DNA of 62,679 nt from Phocaeicola coprophilus DSM 18228 = JCM 13818 (GTDB taxonomy: Bacteria; Bacteroidota; Bacteroidia; Bacteroidales; Bacteroidaceae): assembly GCF_000157915.1 (NCBI RefSeq), contig NZ_EQ973646.1, positions 3,906 to 66,584 on the forward strand. Reading direction: 5' to 3'. Each line of letters begins with the position of its first letter. Position 1 is the stretch's first letter. The notes beneath the pieces were generated by a model. It was not told where the DNA came from. It saw only the letters and a list, made by a program, of their open reading frames with translations, and did not search any database. The translations under genes and the position numbers were made by a program. Below are positions 16,360 through 24,940 of this stretch, piece after piece.

Positions 16360-18369
16360 TTATTTTTTATAATTTTTCAGACCTGTTTCAAGGAAGTTGA
16401 TATATTTCTGAATGTCTTCGTCGTATGAATATGACTGGTTGAGCGGCATTCCTTCGTTGTCAATCAGAACATAGAACGGCTGTGCGTTGGCTCCGAATTT
16501 AGAGCGTTGCAGGTAGCTCCATTTGTCTCCGACAGTACGCAGGGTGCGTTCTTTGCCATTTTCCGTGATCTTGATCGGTTCCGCAAGTTTGGTCTTGTCA
16601 TCAACAAACAGGGTAATCAGTACGTAATCCTCATTCAGCAGTTTGCTTACTTTAGGATCTGTCCATACTGCCAGTTCCATCTTTCGGCAGTTTACACATC
16701 CATATCCGGTGAAGTCAATCATTACAGGCTTTCCTTGCTGACGTGCGTATTCCATACCAGCTTCAAAGTCATTGAATTTAGCATGTACCTCATTCTTGTA
16801 GAGATTGAAATCCTGTGTCTGCATAGGAGGTGCAAAAGCACTGACTGCTTTCAGAGGTGCTCCCCATAATCCCGGGATCATGTAAACGGCAAATGCCAGT
16901 GAAATCAGTGCCATAAAGAAGCGGGGCACACTGACTTTGGTATCGTCGTCATCGTGCGGGAACTTGATTTTTCCCAGCAGGTACATACCCAGCAGGGCAA
17001 AAATGACAATCCAGAGTGCCAGGAAGGTCTCGCGGTCCAGAATACGCCATCCGTATGCAAGATCGGCAACTGACAGGAATTTTAAGGCAAAAGCAAGTTC
17101 CAGGAATCCCAGTGTAACTTTGATTACGTTCATCCATCCTCCGGATTTAGGCATAGATTTCAGCCATGACGGGAAGAGGGCAAACAAGGTGAAAGGCAGG
17201 GCAAGTGCGATAGCAAATCCTAACATACCGATAGCCGGAGCAACAACACTGCCGGTGGTTGATACTTCAACGAGCAGGAATCCGATGATCGGTCCGGTGC
17301 AAGAGAAAGAGACCAGCGACAGGGTGAATGCCATCAGGAAGATGCTGAGCAATCCTGTAGTCTGTTCAGCCTTGCTGTCTACGGCGTTACTCCACTTGGA
17401 AGGCAGGGTAATTTCGAATGCACCGAAGAAGGATGCTGCGAATACGATCAGCATCAGACAGAACAGAATATTGAAAATAGCGTTAGTGGACAGGGCGTTA
17501 AGTGCGCTTGCTCCGAAAATCAGAGTGATAGCCAGTCCCAATGTTAAATAGATCACAACGATGGAAGCACCGTATGTCCAGGCATCACGGATTCCTTTCT
17601 TCTTATCTTTCGTACGTTTCAGGAAGAAGCTGACAGTCATAGGGATGATAGGCCATACACAAGGAGTGAACAGGGCTAAGAGTCCGCCGACAAGTCCGGT
17701 AAAGAAGATATAAATCCATGAGTGAGATTCTTCTCCAACCTGTTCTCCGAAGTTGTTCAGCTCGTTGATGACGGGTTTCCAGTAGTCTGTAGTCTGTACT
17801 TTCATAGCCGGAGTTAGAGGAATCAGAGCTACGCTTTGTGCCGTATCGCCTGATGCTGCTTCGTTGGCAGCATTTCCTTGCGCTTCAGCAGGAGCAGCAG
17901 CCTGTTTGCCGGAAGCAGTTCCGGTAAAGGTGAAATCAACGCTGGTCGGCGGAAGGCAATTTTCATCATTGCAGGCTCCGTATTCCAGGTAACCGGTCAG
18001 CTTGTAGGCACCGCCAGTCAGTTTGATTTTCTGAACAAACTGAGCTTTACTTTCAAAGAAACGTACCTGCATGCCAAAGATCGGGTCCATTTTTTCGATT
18101 TGTTTGCCTCGCGGAGTCAGTTTGCCTATCAGTTCTGCACCTTCAATCTTATCAACATTGAATGTGGCAGAGATAGGTCCTCCTTCTGGAAGGTCAGTAG
18201 AGTAGACATGCCATCCTTTGTCAACGGTGCCGGTAAAAATGATTTCGGCTTCGTTGTCTGAAAGTGCATTCCATTCCGTTTTAAACTTGACCGGATCTTG
18301 AATCTGTGCAAAGGCCGGCAAGCATAACAGGGCCATAAACAGCCAACTGAGTACATGTTTTTTAGTCAT
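16360..18369 (-). CDS. dsbD: Thiol:disulfide interchange protein DsbD
   Basis: DsbD passes reducing equivalents from cytosolic thioredoxin across the inner membrane to periplasmic thiol proteins. The 669-residue protein has a signal peptide (SWLFMALLCLPAFA), an N-terminal DsbD-alpha domain with EYGACNDENCLPP, and a central eight-helix membrane domain with FTPCVWPIIPMTVSF and SFSCTGPIIGFLL cysteines. A C-terminal thioredoxin-like domain has CVNC at 558-561. Domain order and length are standard. It is first in the run dsbD - cyuA-like - AlbA_2 - symporter. Possible links include sulfur stress from cysteine breakdown, which is inference. Confidence 0.93.
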   Translation of the reverse strand: MTKKHVLSWLFMALLCLPAFAQIQDPVKFKTEWNALSDNEAEIIFTGTVDKGWHVYSTDLPEGGPISATFNVDKIEGAELIGKLTPRGKQIEKMDPIFGMQVRFFESKAQFVQKIKLTGGAYKLTGYLEYGACNDENCLPPTSVDFTFTGTASGKQAAAPAEAQGNAANEAASGDTAQSVALIPLTPAMKVQTTDYWKPVINELNNFGEQVGEESHSWIYIFFTGLVGGLLALFTPCVWPIIPMTVSFFLKRTKDKKKGIRDAWTYGASIVVIYLTLGLAITLIFGASALNALSTNAIFNILFCLMLIVFAASFFGAFEITLPSKWSNAVDSKAEQTTGLLSIFLMAFTLSLVSFSCTGPIIGFLLVEVSTTGSVVAPAIGMLGFAIALALPFTLFALFPSWLKSMPKSGGWMNVIKVTLGFLELAFALKFLSVADLAYGWRILDRETFLALWIVIFALLGMYLLGKIKFPHDDDDTKVSVPRFFMALISLAFAVYMIPGLWGAPLKAVSAFAPPMQTQDFNLYKNEVHAKFNDFEAGMEYARQQGKPVMIDFTGYGCVNCRKMELAVWTDPKVSKLLNEDYVLITLFVDDKTKLAEPIKITENGKERTLRTVGDKWSYLQRSKFGANAQPFYVLIDNEGMPLNQSYSYDEDIQKYINFLETGLKNYKK

Positions 18370-18508
18370 TGCTACTTGTTACTATGTTATACAATCGGTT
18401 ATTACTTGGAAAAGTGTTGCAAAGATATCAAATTTTGGCTAATTCTCTATATAGGACAAGTAGTTTTGGCTATCGGAAGGCTCTGTCTAAAGGGTATATG
18501 AGGACAGA

Positions 18509-18576
18509 AAAGACATGCGGACCGGTCCTCCCTTTGCTTTTCCGTATGGGAGCAAAGGGAGGACCGGTCCGTCTTT
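18509..18576 (-). terminator. Long 21-bp perfect hairpin after the sigma factor
   Basis: Arms 18518-18538 and 18551-18571 pair perfectly over 21 bp with a 12-nt loop, and AAAGAC/GTCTTT can extend the stem past a 3-nt bulge. Each arm contains the palindrome GGACCGGTCC. On the minus strand the stem is followed by GTCTTTTC. It lies 50 nt past the sigma-factor stop, so it is probably its terminator. Confidence 0.7.
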
Positions 18577-18625
18577 GTTGGATATGGTGTAAAATGGGCT
18601 GGATAAAAAACAGTGCAGTCGTTTG

Positions 18626-19207
18626 TCAGAAAGGACAGTCCCGGATACCTTCCTGGGTCATTTCGGCTTTTATCCGTTTCAGTGCTGTCCGTAATCTTTT
18701 GGCCATCGTGCTTTTATTGAGATGAAGTTCCGCAGAGATTTGCATGTAAGTCATTTCCATATAAAAATGCATTTTGATAATTTGTTTGATTTGCGGAGGT
18801 TCTTTCTCCAGGATGCTCATCAGGACATATAAGATTCTTTCTTTTTCTTTCTCTTCTTTTATAGTGTCGGACCAGGTGTCTCCTATATTCAGATCCGTAA
18901 GTTCCTGGGTAATGAATTCATGCTTTTTCTTGCGGTAAAAGCTGTAAACGTAGTTTTGTACGATGCGGTAGATCCAGGCCTGTATATGTCCGTTGCTGTA
19001 ATATCCTTGACGGAGTTTTATTAAAATCCTACTGTAGATGTCCTGGCATAAGTCTTCAACATCTTCTTTGTTGCAGACCAGTGAACGTACGTTTTGTCGT
19101 ATTTGTGGCATATGTCTTTGCAGGAGAATGTTTAATAGGTTTTCTTCTGAATTTGACTGATAAAGATTGAGTAACTCTTCGTCAGAAGTTTTTTTGAGTT
19201 TTTTCAT
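18626..19207 (-). CDS. ECF-type RNA polymerase sigma factor
   Basis: The 193-residue protein has a sigma-70 region 2 (DVEDLCQDIYSRILIKLRQG, then HIQAWIYRIVQNYVYSFYRKKK) and a region 4 helix-turn-helix (MTYMQISAELHLNKSTMAKRLRTALKRIK). It is therefore an alternative sigma factor of the ECF group. The ATG at 19207 is preferred; the 15-codon longer frame begins at a non-conserved start. No anti-sigma gene is next to it: the following gene is dsbD, 256 nt away and past a strong hairpin. Its regulon is unknown. It is lysine- and isoleucine-rich compared with neighbours. Confidence 0.87.
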   Translation of the reverse strand: MKKLKKTSDEELLNLYQSNSEENLLNILLQRHMPQIRQNVRSLVCNKEDVEDLCQDIYSRILIKLRQGYYSNGHIQAWIYRIVQNYVYSFYRKKKHEFITQELTDLNIGDTWSDTIKEEKEKERILYVLMSILEKEPPQIKQIIKMHFYMEMTYMQISAELHLNKSTMAKRLRTALKRIKAEMTQEGIRDCPF

Positions 19208-19661
19208 AATTGAAATCAGGTATATTGCTGTGTTCTTTGTCAGAGACAGCAAGGTTTTCTTAACATTCTCGAGGGAGATGCTAAATGTAAATTGATTATA
19301 AATTTGTTTTGGATCGTAATGAAAGGGGGATTTTTAGGTTGAGTTCATTGCTTTTAGGTTAAAGGTTAACATTGCTCGTTTTTCTTTTGGTTTTATAAAT
19401 TTATAATAAAAACGCGAAAGTTGTATAAAGGGGAAAGGTATCTCCTCTTTTTTTGAAGAAATAATTGTTTTCAGCCTTCTTTTCTTATGGAATGACTATA
19501 AATCCGGCTTTTGTCGCCGTAACAAGGAAGGGCGATTGCCTGGTTCTAAAAATGGGTTGAAAAGAAATATCAAAAAAATATTCCCGAAAATTTGTAGATT
19601 CCAAAATAATGCGTACCTTTGCATCGCCTTTGAGAAACAAGACACTCTCAAAAAGAGTTTT
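19208..19661 (+). promoter_or_regulatory. AT-rich gap with tRNA-Ser promoter
   Basis: No gene is seen in this 454-nt stretch. The left part is AT-rich and should hold the sigma-factor promoter, which I could not place. The right end carries TACCTTTG at 19614-19621, the -7 box for tRNA-Ser. A CTCTCAAAAAGAG hairpin (19645-19657) lies just before the tRNA. Confidence 0.6.
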
Positions 19662-19746
19662 GGAGAGGTGGCAGAGTGGTCGATTGCGGCGGTCTTGAAA
19701 ACCGTTGTGCTGCGAGGCACCCGGGGTTCGAATCCCTGTCTCTCCG
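19662..19746 (+). tRNA. serT: tRNA-Ser (anticodon TGA)
   Basis: This 85-nt class II tRNA has acceptor stem GGAGAGG paired with TCTCTCC and anticodon stem CGGT/ACCG. The loop CTTGAAA gives anticodon TGA. It has a long variable arm (GTGCTGCGAGGCAC) and a TTCGAAT T loop. The discriminator is G, and CCA is not encoded. Confidence 0.95.
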
Positions 19747-19758
19747 CGAAGAGAATGT

Positions 19759-19797
19759 AAGTTCCGTAAAGTCAAGGATTTACGGAACTTTTTTTTA
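19759..19797 (+). terminator. Terminator of tRNA-Ser
   Basis: A 12-bp perfect stem (19759-19770 with 19779-19790) is followed by a run of Ts to 19797. Confidence 0.9.
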
Positions 19798-19843
19798 TTG
19801 GTCAGCACAGGTGTTTCCCTTTATATTTAGTCTTTTCTGAAAG

Positions 19844-19966
19844 CGACCGCACGATGTCTTCGCATTGACAGGTCAATGCAAAAAAAACGACCGCACGATT
19901 GAGCCGCAACGACCGCACGATTGGGCTGAATCGACCGCACAATTAGGCCGCAACGACCGCACGATT
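19844..19966. repeat. 22-bp-period tandem array (core CGACCGCACGATT)
   Basis: Cores lie at 19844, 19888, 19910, 19932 and 19954, that is, spaced 44, 22, 22 and 22 nt, so one unit of six has decayed. The 9-nt linkers are also alike (GAGCCGCAA, GGGCTGAAT, AGGCCGCAA). The decayed unit contains the hairpin GCATTGAC/GTCAATGC (19862-19869 with 19872-19879) followed by eight As. The array ends in a T run. It lies between the tRNA-Ser terminator and the 20130 gene's promoter. No ORF crosses it. Confidence 0.85.
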
Positions 19967-20079
19967 TTTTTTGGGTGTTCATAGTATGATTTTTGTTCAG
20001 CTTGAGGGGAGGGGATGATAAACAACAGGTGTATAAAGTTTGTTTGAGGTATATATCTTATCAGATTTATAAGATATTA

Positions 20080-20112
20080 TTTGTACTTTTTAAAAACTTT
20101 TTGCTATATTTG
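20080..20112 (+). promoter_or_regulatory. Promoter of the 20130 gene
   Basis: TTTG at 20080-20083 and TATATTTG at 20105-20112 are spaced 21 nt, 17 nt before the ATG. Confidence 0.65.
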
Positions 20113-20129
20113 CATAAAACATAACACGG

Positions 20130-21266
20130 ATGGGATATCGTACTGTTGCTAAATTTGGAGTTCTTCTATCTGTTATACTTTTTTGTATAGGAGTAGGATT
20201 GTATGGCTTTGCCCGGCTGAATGCAGCCGATAAGGACAAAGACATTGATTTAGTGTCGTGGGTGCCTGACGATTGTATCGGCGTAATGGAGACCGATAAC
20301 ATTGATTTCTTTATGAATGCTTTTTCACGGATGGCTTACGCTGCCCAGCTGGATACGCTTCATCGGGTGGGACTGATCAAGACCATTCTCAATGATATTA
20401 TACCTTATATTTCTTCCAGTGACCACGGAATTTCCAATGAGGTCAATCAGATGATGGTCAGTTTTCATGCCCCTTCGGGCAGTTCCCGTGACCTGGTCGC
20501 TTATTTCCGTTTGGGAAAACCGGAGCGGAAAAAGTTATTGAAAGCTATCCGTGAGCATCGGGGCAAGGAATTTATACCCAGGGAAGAAGGTTATCGCGGA
20601 CGGACTATAGAGATCTTTCCGATAGATTCATCTGATTTTCTTTCTGTATATAGTGGAGACGGGTTCCTGGCTATCAGTTATCAGAAACGTTTGATCGAAC
20701 GGGTGATTGATGCGGAGAAAGATGGAACGTCGTTGAAAGAAGATGTGGTATTTGCCTCGGTCCGCCAGCCTAAATCGGCCAATTTCCTGACCTTATACGC
20801 GCATTCATCTTCCATCCCGGCGATTGACGGTGGTGAAAAAGAGTGTTGGAGTGAGTTTGATATCCACATGAACAGCGAAGTCTTTTATTTGAGTGGCGTG
20901 ATGCATGCTTCGGATGTATGTATGCAGCGGGCAGTAGATCATCTGCGTGCCATTCCTTCTATTTCGGGCGACAGTCTGCTGGTACTTTCCGGTCAGGCTA
21001 AGGTTGATTCGTGTATCTCTAAGCGAGTGGCATCTTCCCGGACTTCATTGTTTGATGAATGTGTTTCCAATTTGTCCCGGGATGCTTCTTATATTATGGT
21101 GGCCGATATGGATAAAATTGCTCAAAAACCTGAATATTACTATTCCTACTTACCCTCGTTCCTTCAGCGTCATCCGGATCTGTTCCGTCCTTTCATTCTT
21201 TCCGTTCAGATTACGGAAGTGGAAGACCGCTTGTCGCATATCTTTGTTTTTACCTATAAAGAATAA
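20130..21266 (+). CDS. Membrane-anchored protein of unknown function
   Basis: I do not recognise the family with certainty. The 378-residue protein has one N-terminal membrane helix (FGVLLSVILFCIGVGLYGFA) and then a soluble domain, so it is probably anchored in the inner membrane and faces the periplasm. The domain has repeated patterns (GDGFLAISYQKRLIERVID, SYIMVADMDKIAQKP) resembling DUF3352-type proteins, which is tentative. It is followed after 17 nt by a lipoprotein gene, so the two are likely co-transcribed. Confidence 0.7.
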   Translation: MGYRTVAKFGVLLSVILFCIGVGLYGFARLNAADKDKDIDLVSWVPDDCIGVMETDNIDFFMNAFSRMAYAAQLDTLHRVGLIKTILNDIIPYISSSDHGISNEVNQMMVSFHAPSGSSRDLVAYFRLGKPERKKLLKAIREHRGKEFIPREEGYRGRTIEIFPIDSSDFLSVYSGDGFLAISYQKRLIERVIDAEKDGTSLKEDVVFASVRQPKSANFLTLYAHSSSIPAIDGGEKECWSEFDIHMNSEVFYLSGVMHASDVCMQRAVDHLRAIPSISGDSLLVLSGQAKVDSCISKRVASSRTSLFDECVSNLSRDASYIMVADMDKIAQKPEYYYSYLPSFLQRHPDLFRPFILSVQITEVEDRLSHIFVFTYKE

Positions 21267-21283
21267 CTTTTAGCGAATAAATT

Positions 21284-22480
21284 ATGAAAACACTTGTTAC
21301 TGGATTTTGTTTGTTTGGCATAGTTTTATCTCTCTGTTTTGGATGTACGAACTCTTCTTCTGGTAAAGGCGATCTGATAGTGGTTGATACCAAAGCAAAT
21401 TTCCCTGAAAAGGAGATTTGCATTCAGGATCTTGCAGATGTTTCTTATATTCCTCTTTATATATCCGACTCAACTTTGGTTCTGAGGATTTTTTCGGTTA
21501 CTCCTGACGGTATTGCGGCAGAAGGTGAGAAGAAATGCATTCTTCTTTTTACTCCTGATGGTAAGGCTTTGCAGGGAATGGTCAGTTGTAACGGTGAAGG
21601 TCCGGAGGAATATTCAGGAATCTGTGATTATTTTGTAGATTGGAAGCGGAAGGAAGTTTTTGTATTTCAGGATTTCAGATCGGTTAAGGTTTATGATTTT
21701 CAAGGTCGTTTCCTTCGCGAACTGCTTGCGAATAATCGTTCACGACTAGCTTTTGCAAGTGTAGGAGTATCCGATTTTGTGTGTACTTATTCAAATAATG
21801 AGATGCAGACTGGCAGTCGTCCGTATTTTCGTTTCTCGAAAGAAACTGGAAAAGTAGACACTCTGGATGCTGTGACAGTCAATGAGCAGATATTCATCAA
21901 CCGGAAAATCCTTTGGGACGATGGTCGGGAAACACAGGCTAAGGGAGGTGTGAACTGTCTGTTTTCAATGATGGATGCCGGATTCTTGACCAATCCTTCT
22001 TTGGATACTGTATTTCAGGTGTTGCCTGATTGGAGCATGAAGGCGGTGGTGATGCCTGCTGTTTCTCCACGTAAGGATAAAAACGTACCTTTGCTTGATT
22101 TTTTGGGAGCATCTGATTCGTATTTATGGGCTCAGTTCCATGTCCGGCATGTAACAGTCCGCATGAGTGATATGATGGCCGGTCGTCGTGAGGATTCTCC
22201 CAGTGTAAATATGTATGATTTCCGTACGGGAGAATGGTGTGTTCCCAAATATGTCAATCGTGATTTTTCTTCAGAGTCCTGTTATCTGTCGCAGTACATT
22301 AGTCTGTTTGCTGTTCCTTATGGGTATGGCATGATGACATTGGGAGCTCCTGAATTGATTGAAGCTCGTGAGGCAGGGGAAGTAGTCAATGACGAATTGA
22401 ATCAGCTTATTTCTTCTCTGGATGAGGAATCAAATCCTGTAATAGTTTTGCTGAAATTTAAGTCTGCTTCCGGCCGTTAA
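21284..22480 (+). CDS. 6-bladed beta-propeller lipoprotein (BF3164-like)
   Basis: The 398-residue protein has a lipoprotein signal peptide with cleavage before Cys in SLCFGC, so it should be lipid-anchored in the envelope. The rest follows the 6-bladed propeller pattern of Bacteroidales lipoproteins: repeated strands, such as ILLFTPDGKALQGMVSCNGEGPEEY and VKVYDFQGRFLRELL. Its function is unknown; such proteins often sit near transport or sensing genes. It ends 6 nt from the stop of the convergent MFS gene, with no visible terminator between. Confidence 0.8.
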   Translation: MKTLVTGFCLFGIVLSLCFGCTNSSSGKGDLIVVDTKANFPEKEICIQDLADVSYIPLYISDSTLVLRIFSVTPDGIAAEGEKKCILLFTPDGKALQGMVSCNGEGPEEYSGICDYFVDWKRKEVFVFQDFRSVKVYDFQGRFLRELLANNRSRLAFASVGVSDFVCTYSNNEMQTGSRPYFRFSKETGKVDTLDAVTVNEQIFINRKILWDDGRETQAKGGVNCLFSMMDAGFLTNPSLDTVFQVLPDWSMKAVVMPAVSPRKDKNVPLLDFLGASDSYLWAQFHVRHVTVRMSDMMAGRREDSPSVNMYDFRTGEWCVPKYVNRDFSSESCYLSQYISLFAVPYGYGMMTLGAPELIEAREAGEVVNDELNQLISSLDEESNPVIVLLKFKSASGR

Positions 22481-22486
22481 GATTTC

Positions 22487-23686
22487 TCAGCGCAGTTTGT
22501 TCTTCAGGAAGTGAGGCCCGGCTTTTACCCGGAAGTAGATCATGGATACTACGGTCAGGGCAGATCCAAAGAGATAGGCCATGCGGAATGATGCTATTTC
22601 TGCAATGTATCCTCCTGTCAGCATGCCGATACCGAGACCGACATCCCAGGAAGTCAGATAAGTGCTGGTAGCTGTACCGCGCTGGCTGTTGGGAGCAAGA
22701 TTGACGAACAGGGTGTTATAGGCTGGGAACATGGTTCCGAAGCCGATGCCGAGCAGCAGGGCAATGACGAAGAAGAAGACTGTCGTTGCCGTGAGGTTCC
22801 AGCTGACCAGCCATCCGCAGGCCGTCAGACTGAAATAGCAGAAACATACCAGATAGAGTCCGGCAGAAATGACCTGTGTCACCAGGCCTTTATCCACCAG
22901 CCGTCCGCTGAACAGACGGCTTACAGCCATTCCCAAAGCCATGCAGGTGAAGAAGAATCCGGTTTCGGCGGTAATGCCGATTTGCCGGGCATACATGGCT
23001 ACATAATTGGTGGTCATGCCGTAAGGAATGGAAAGCAGGAGCAGACTGATTCCTGCCGGAATGCCTTTCAGCAGGATGAACCGGTCCAGGGAAATGGGAT
23101 CGTGTTTCACTGGAGGGCGGTATGTGGTCTTCACCATGCTGGCAGCCAGCAGTCCCAGTATGCAGGCTCCCAGTGCATAAGAGAAAATGACGGTGTAAGA
23201 TTCTCCGGCATTGTGGAGAAACAGTCCGAACATGGGGCCGATGGACATGGCTATGTTGTTGGCCAGCCCGTAGTATCCCAGTCCTTCTCCGCGGCGTGAC
23301 GATGGCATGATGTCAATAACCAGTGTATTTCCTCCTACGGTTACCGTTCCGAATGACAGTCCGTGAACAATACGCAATATAATAAATAAGGTAAGTGTTC
23401 CGGCCAGCATATAGCCGGCAAAGATCAGCATGAAAATAAAGTAGGCGAACAGGTAAAGAGGCTTGCGCGCAAATGTGTCGAGCAAATATCCAGAGAACGG
23501 ACGGATGCAAAGGGCTGCAATGGTGTAGCAGGAAAGTACGATGCCGATGGTGGCTTCAGCTACCTGGAAGACTTCGTTCAGGTAGAAGGGAAGTACCGGA
23601 ATCAGCAGCCAGAAGCCGAAGTAGAGCAGGAAGTTGGCTGCCAGAATCAGGCAATAACTGGGAGTTACAAGTCTGTCCTTGGACAT
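22487..23686 (-). CDS. MFS transporter
   Basis: This 399-residue inner-membrane protein has about 12 membrane helices split by a central loop (VKTTYRPPVKHDPIS). A motif-A-like segment (GYLLDTFARKPLY) and RIVHGLSFGTVTVGGNTLVID place it in the drug- or sugar-efflux type MFS. Substrate cannot be assigned. It lies downstream of pheS on the same strand, separated by a strong terminator, so it probably has its own weak promoter in that gap. Confidence 0.87.
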   Translation of the reverse strand: MSKDRLVTPSYCLILAANFLLYFGFWLLIPVLPFYLNEVFQVAEATIGIVLSCYTIAALCIRPFSGYLLDTFARKPLYLFAYFIFMLIFAGYMLAGTLTLFIILRIVHGLSFGTVTVGGNTLVIDIMPSSRRGEGLGYYGLANNIAMSIGPMFGLFLHNAGESYTVIFSYALGACILGLLAASMVKTTYRPPVKHDPISLDRFILLKGIPAGISLLLLSIPYGMTTNYVAMYARQIGITAETGFFFTCMALGMAVSRLFSGRLVDKGLVTQVISAGLYLVCFCYFSLTACGWLVSWNLTATTVFFFVIALLLGIGFGTMFPAYNTLFVNLAPNSQRGTATSTYLTSWDVGLGIGMLTGGYIAEIASFRMAYLFGSALTVVSMIYFRVKAGPHFLKNKLR

Positions 23687-23712
23687 GTGAATTTATTTTA
23701 GTTGATATGGAA

Positions 23713-23748
23713 AAGGTGTCAAAACATATATTTCTGTTTTGACACCTT
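23713..23748 (-). terminator. Terminator of pheS
   Basis: A 14-bp perfect stem (23713-23726 with 23735-23748) has an 8-nt loop, 23 nt past the pheS stop. On the minus strand it is followed by TTCC and then ATATC. Confidence 0.75.
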
Positions 23749-23770
23749 CTATTGTATTCGCCTTTATGCT

Positions 23771-24790
23771 TTAGTTGGCTGATTCAAATTCTTTCAGGAA
23801 ACGGGTGTCGTTTTCTGAGAACATACGCAAGTCTTTTACTTTATACTTCAGGTTGGTGATACGTTCCACTCCCATACCGAAAGCATAACCGGTATATACT
23901 TTGCTGTCGATGCCGTTGGCTTCCAGAACGGCCGGATCTACCATACCGCATCCCAGGATTTCTACCCAGCCGGTATATTTGCAGAATGCGCAGCCTTCAC
24001 CGCCGCAGATATCGCAGCTGATGTCCATTTCAGCACTGGGTTCTGTGAACGGGAAGTAGGACGGACGGAGACGGATCTTGGTTTCCGGACCGAACATTTC
24101 CTGTGCGAACTGCAGAAGTACCTGTTTCAGGTCAGTGAACGATACATTCTTGTCGATGTAAAGACCTTCTACCTGATGGAAGAAGCAGTGTGCGCGGTAG
24201 CTGATAGCTTCGTTACGGTATACACGTCCCGGGCAGATGACGCGGATAGGCGGCTGTGAAACTTCCATTACGCGGCTCTGTACGGAAGAAGTATGCGTAC
24301 GCAGAATGATGTCGGGATGGCTTTCGATAAAGAAAGTATCCTGCATGTCGCGTGCCGGATGATCTTCAGCAAAGTTCATGGAAGAGAACACATGCCAGTC
24401 ATCTTCTACTTCCGGACCGTCAGCAATGGTAAATCCCAGGCGGTTGAAGATGCTGATGATTTCGTTGCGTACGATGTTCAGCGGATGACGTGTGCCCAGT
24501 TCAATCGGGTAAGCCGTACGGGTAAGATCCAGTTCGGCAGTTCCGTTGTCCTGTGATTCGAATGTTTCTTTCAGGGCAGCGATCCGTTCCTGCATCCGGT
24601 TTTTCAGTTCGTTCAACTTCATGCCCACTTCCTTTTTCTGTTCGGCAGGCACATTGCGGAAATCTGCCATCAAGGCGTTGATGACTCCTTTTTTACTCAG
24701 GTATTTGATACGCAGCGCTTCCAGTTCTTCGGCATTGCCGGCTGTGAGGCTGTCTACTTCCTGAAGCAGTTCTTCTATTTTTGCTAACAT
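23771..24790 (-). CDS. pheS: Phenylalanine--tRNA ligase alpha subunit
   Basis: PheS is the catalytic subunit of the alpha2-beta2 enzyme that charges tRNA-Phe. The 339-residue protein has an N-terminal coiled-coil arm (about 1-85) that grips tRNA, then the class II core. Visible are ELGTRHPLNIVRNEI, motif 2 (RVYRNEAISYRAHCFFHQVEGLYID) and a C-terminal MGVERITNLKYKVKDLRMF motif 3. Length is normal. A TACCTTTG box lies at 24819-24826. The beta subunit gene pheT is not in this window, so the two are unlinked here. Confidence 0.95.
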   Translation of the reverse strand: MLAKIEELLQEVDSLTAGNAEELEALRIKYLSKKGVINALMADFRNVPAEQKKEVGMKLNELKNRMQERIAALKETFESQDNGTAELDLTRTAYPIELGTRHPLNIVRNEIISIFNRLGFTIADGPEVEDDWHVFSSMNFAEDHPARDMQDTFFIESHPDIILRTHTSSVQSRVMEVSQPPIRVICPGRVYRNEAISYRAHCFFHQVEGLYIDKNVSFTDLKQVLLQFAQEMFGPETKIRLRPSYFPFTEPSAEMDISCDICGGEGCAFCKYTGWVEILGCGMVDPAVLEANGIDSKVYTGYAFGMGVERITNLKYKVKDLRMFSENDTRFLKEFESAN

Positions 24791-24818
24791 ATTTCTGTAA
24801 TCTGTTTTTTCGTATGCG

Positions 24819-24826
24819 CAAAGGTA
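24819..24826 (-). promoter_or_regulatory. -7 box of pheS
   Basis: TACCTTTG on the minus strand lies 28 nt before the pheS ATG. The -33 element is unclear. Confidence 0.6.
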
Positions 24827-24909
24827 AGGATTAAAACTGAAATATTTTGATTTTTGAGGGACAAAAAAGAAAACTCTCTCTTATTTGATAGGGAAAAGAA
24901 AAAAACTGC

Positions 24910-24917
24910 TAATTTTG
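24910..24917 (+). promoter_or_regulatory. -7 box of the DUF4348-like lipoprotein gene
   Basis: TAATTTTG lies 23 nt before the ATG at 24941. A TTTG lies at 24884-24887. It falls inside the longer reading frame, which excludes a start at 24854. Confidence 0.6.
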
Positions 24918-24940
24918 CATTTGATTTTTCAGAAGTGCAG

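Noticed and set aside
19485-19808. 107-residue minus-strand reading frame
   Set aside because: It runs antisense through tRNA-Ser and its terminator and has no promoter or motif.
19844-19966. CRISPR array
   Set aside because: The repeat core is 13 nt with 9-nt linkers that are themselves similar. Spacers are too short and not unique, and no cas genes are nearby.
24854-24940. Longer N terminus for the DUF4348-like lipoprotein
   Set aside because: It starts at TTG and contains the promoter box. The ATG at 24941 begins a proper lipoprotein signal.
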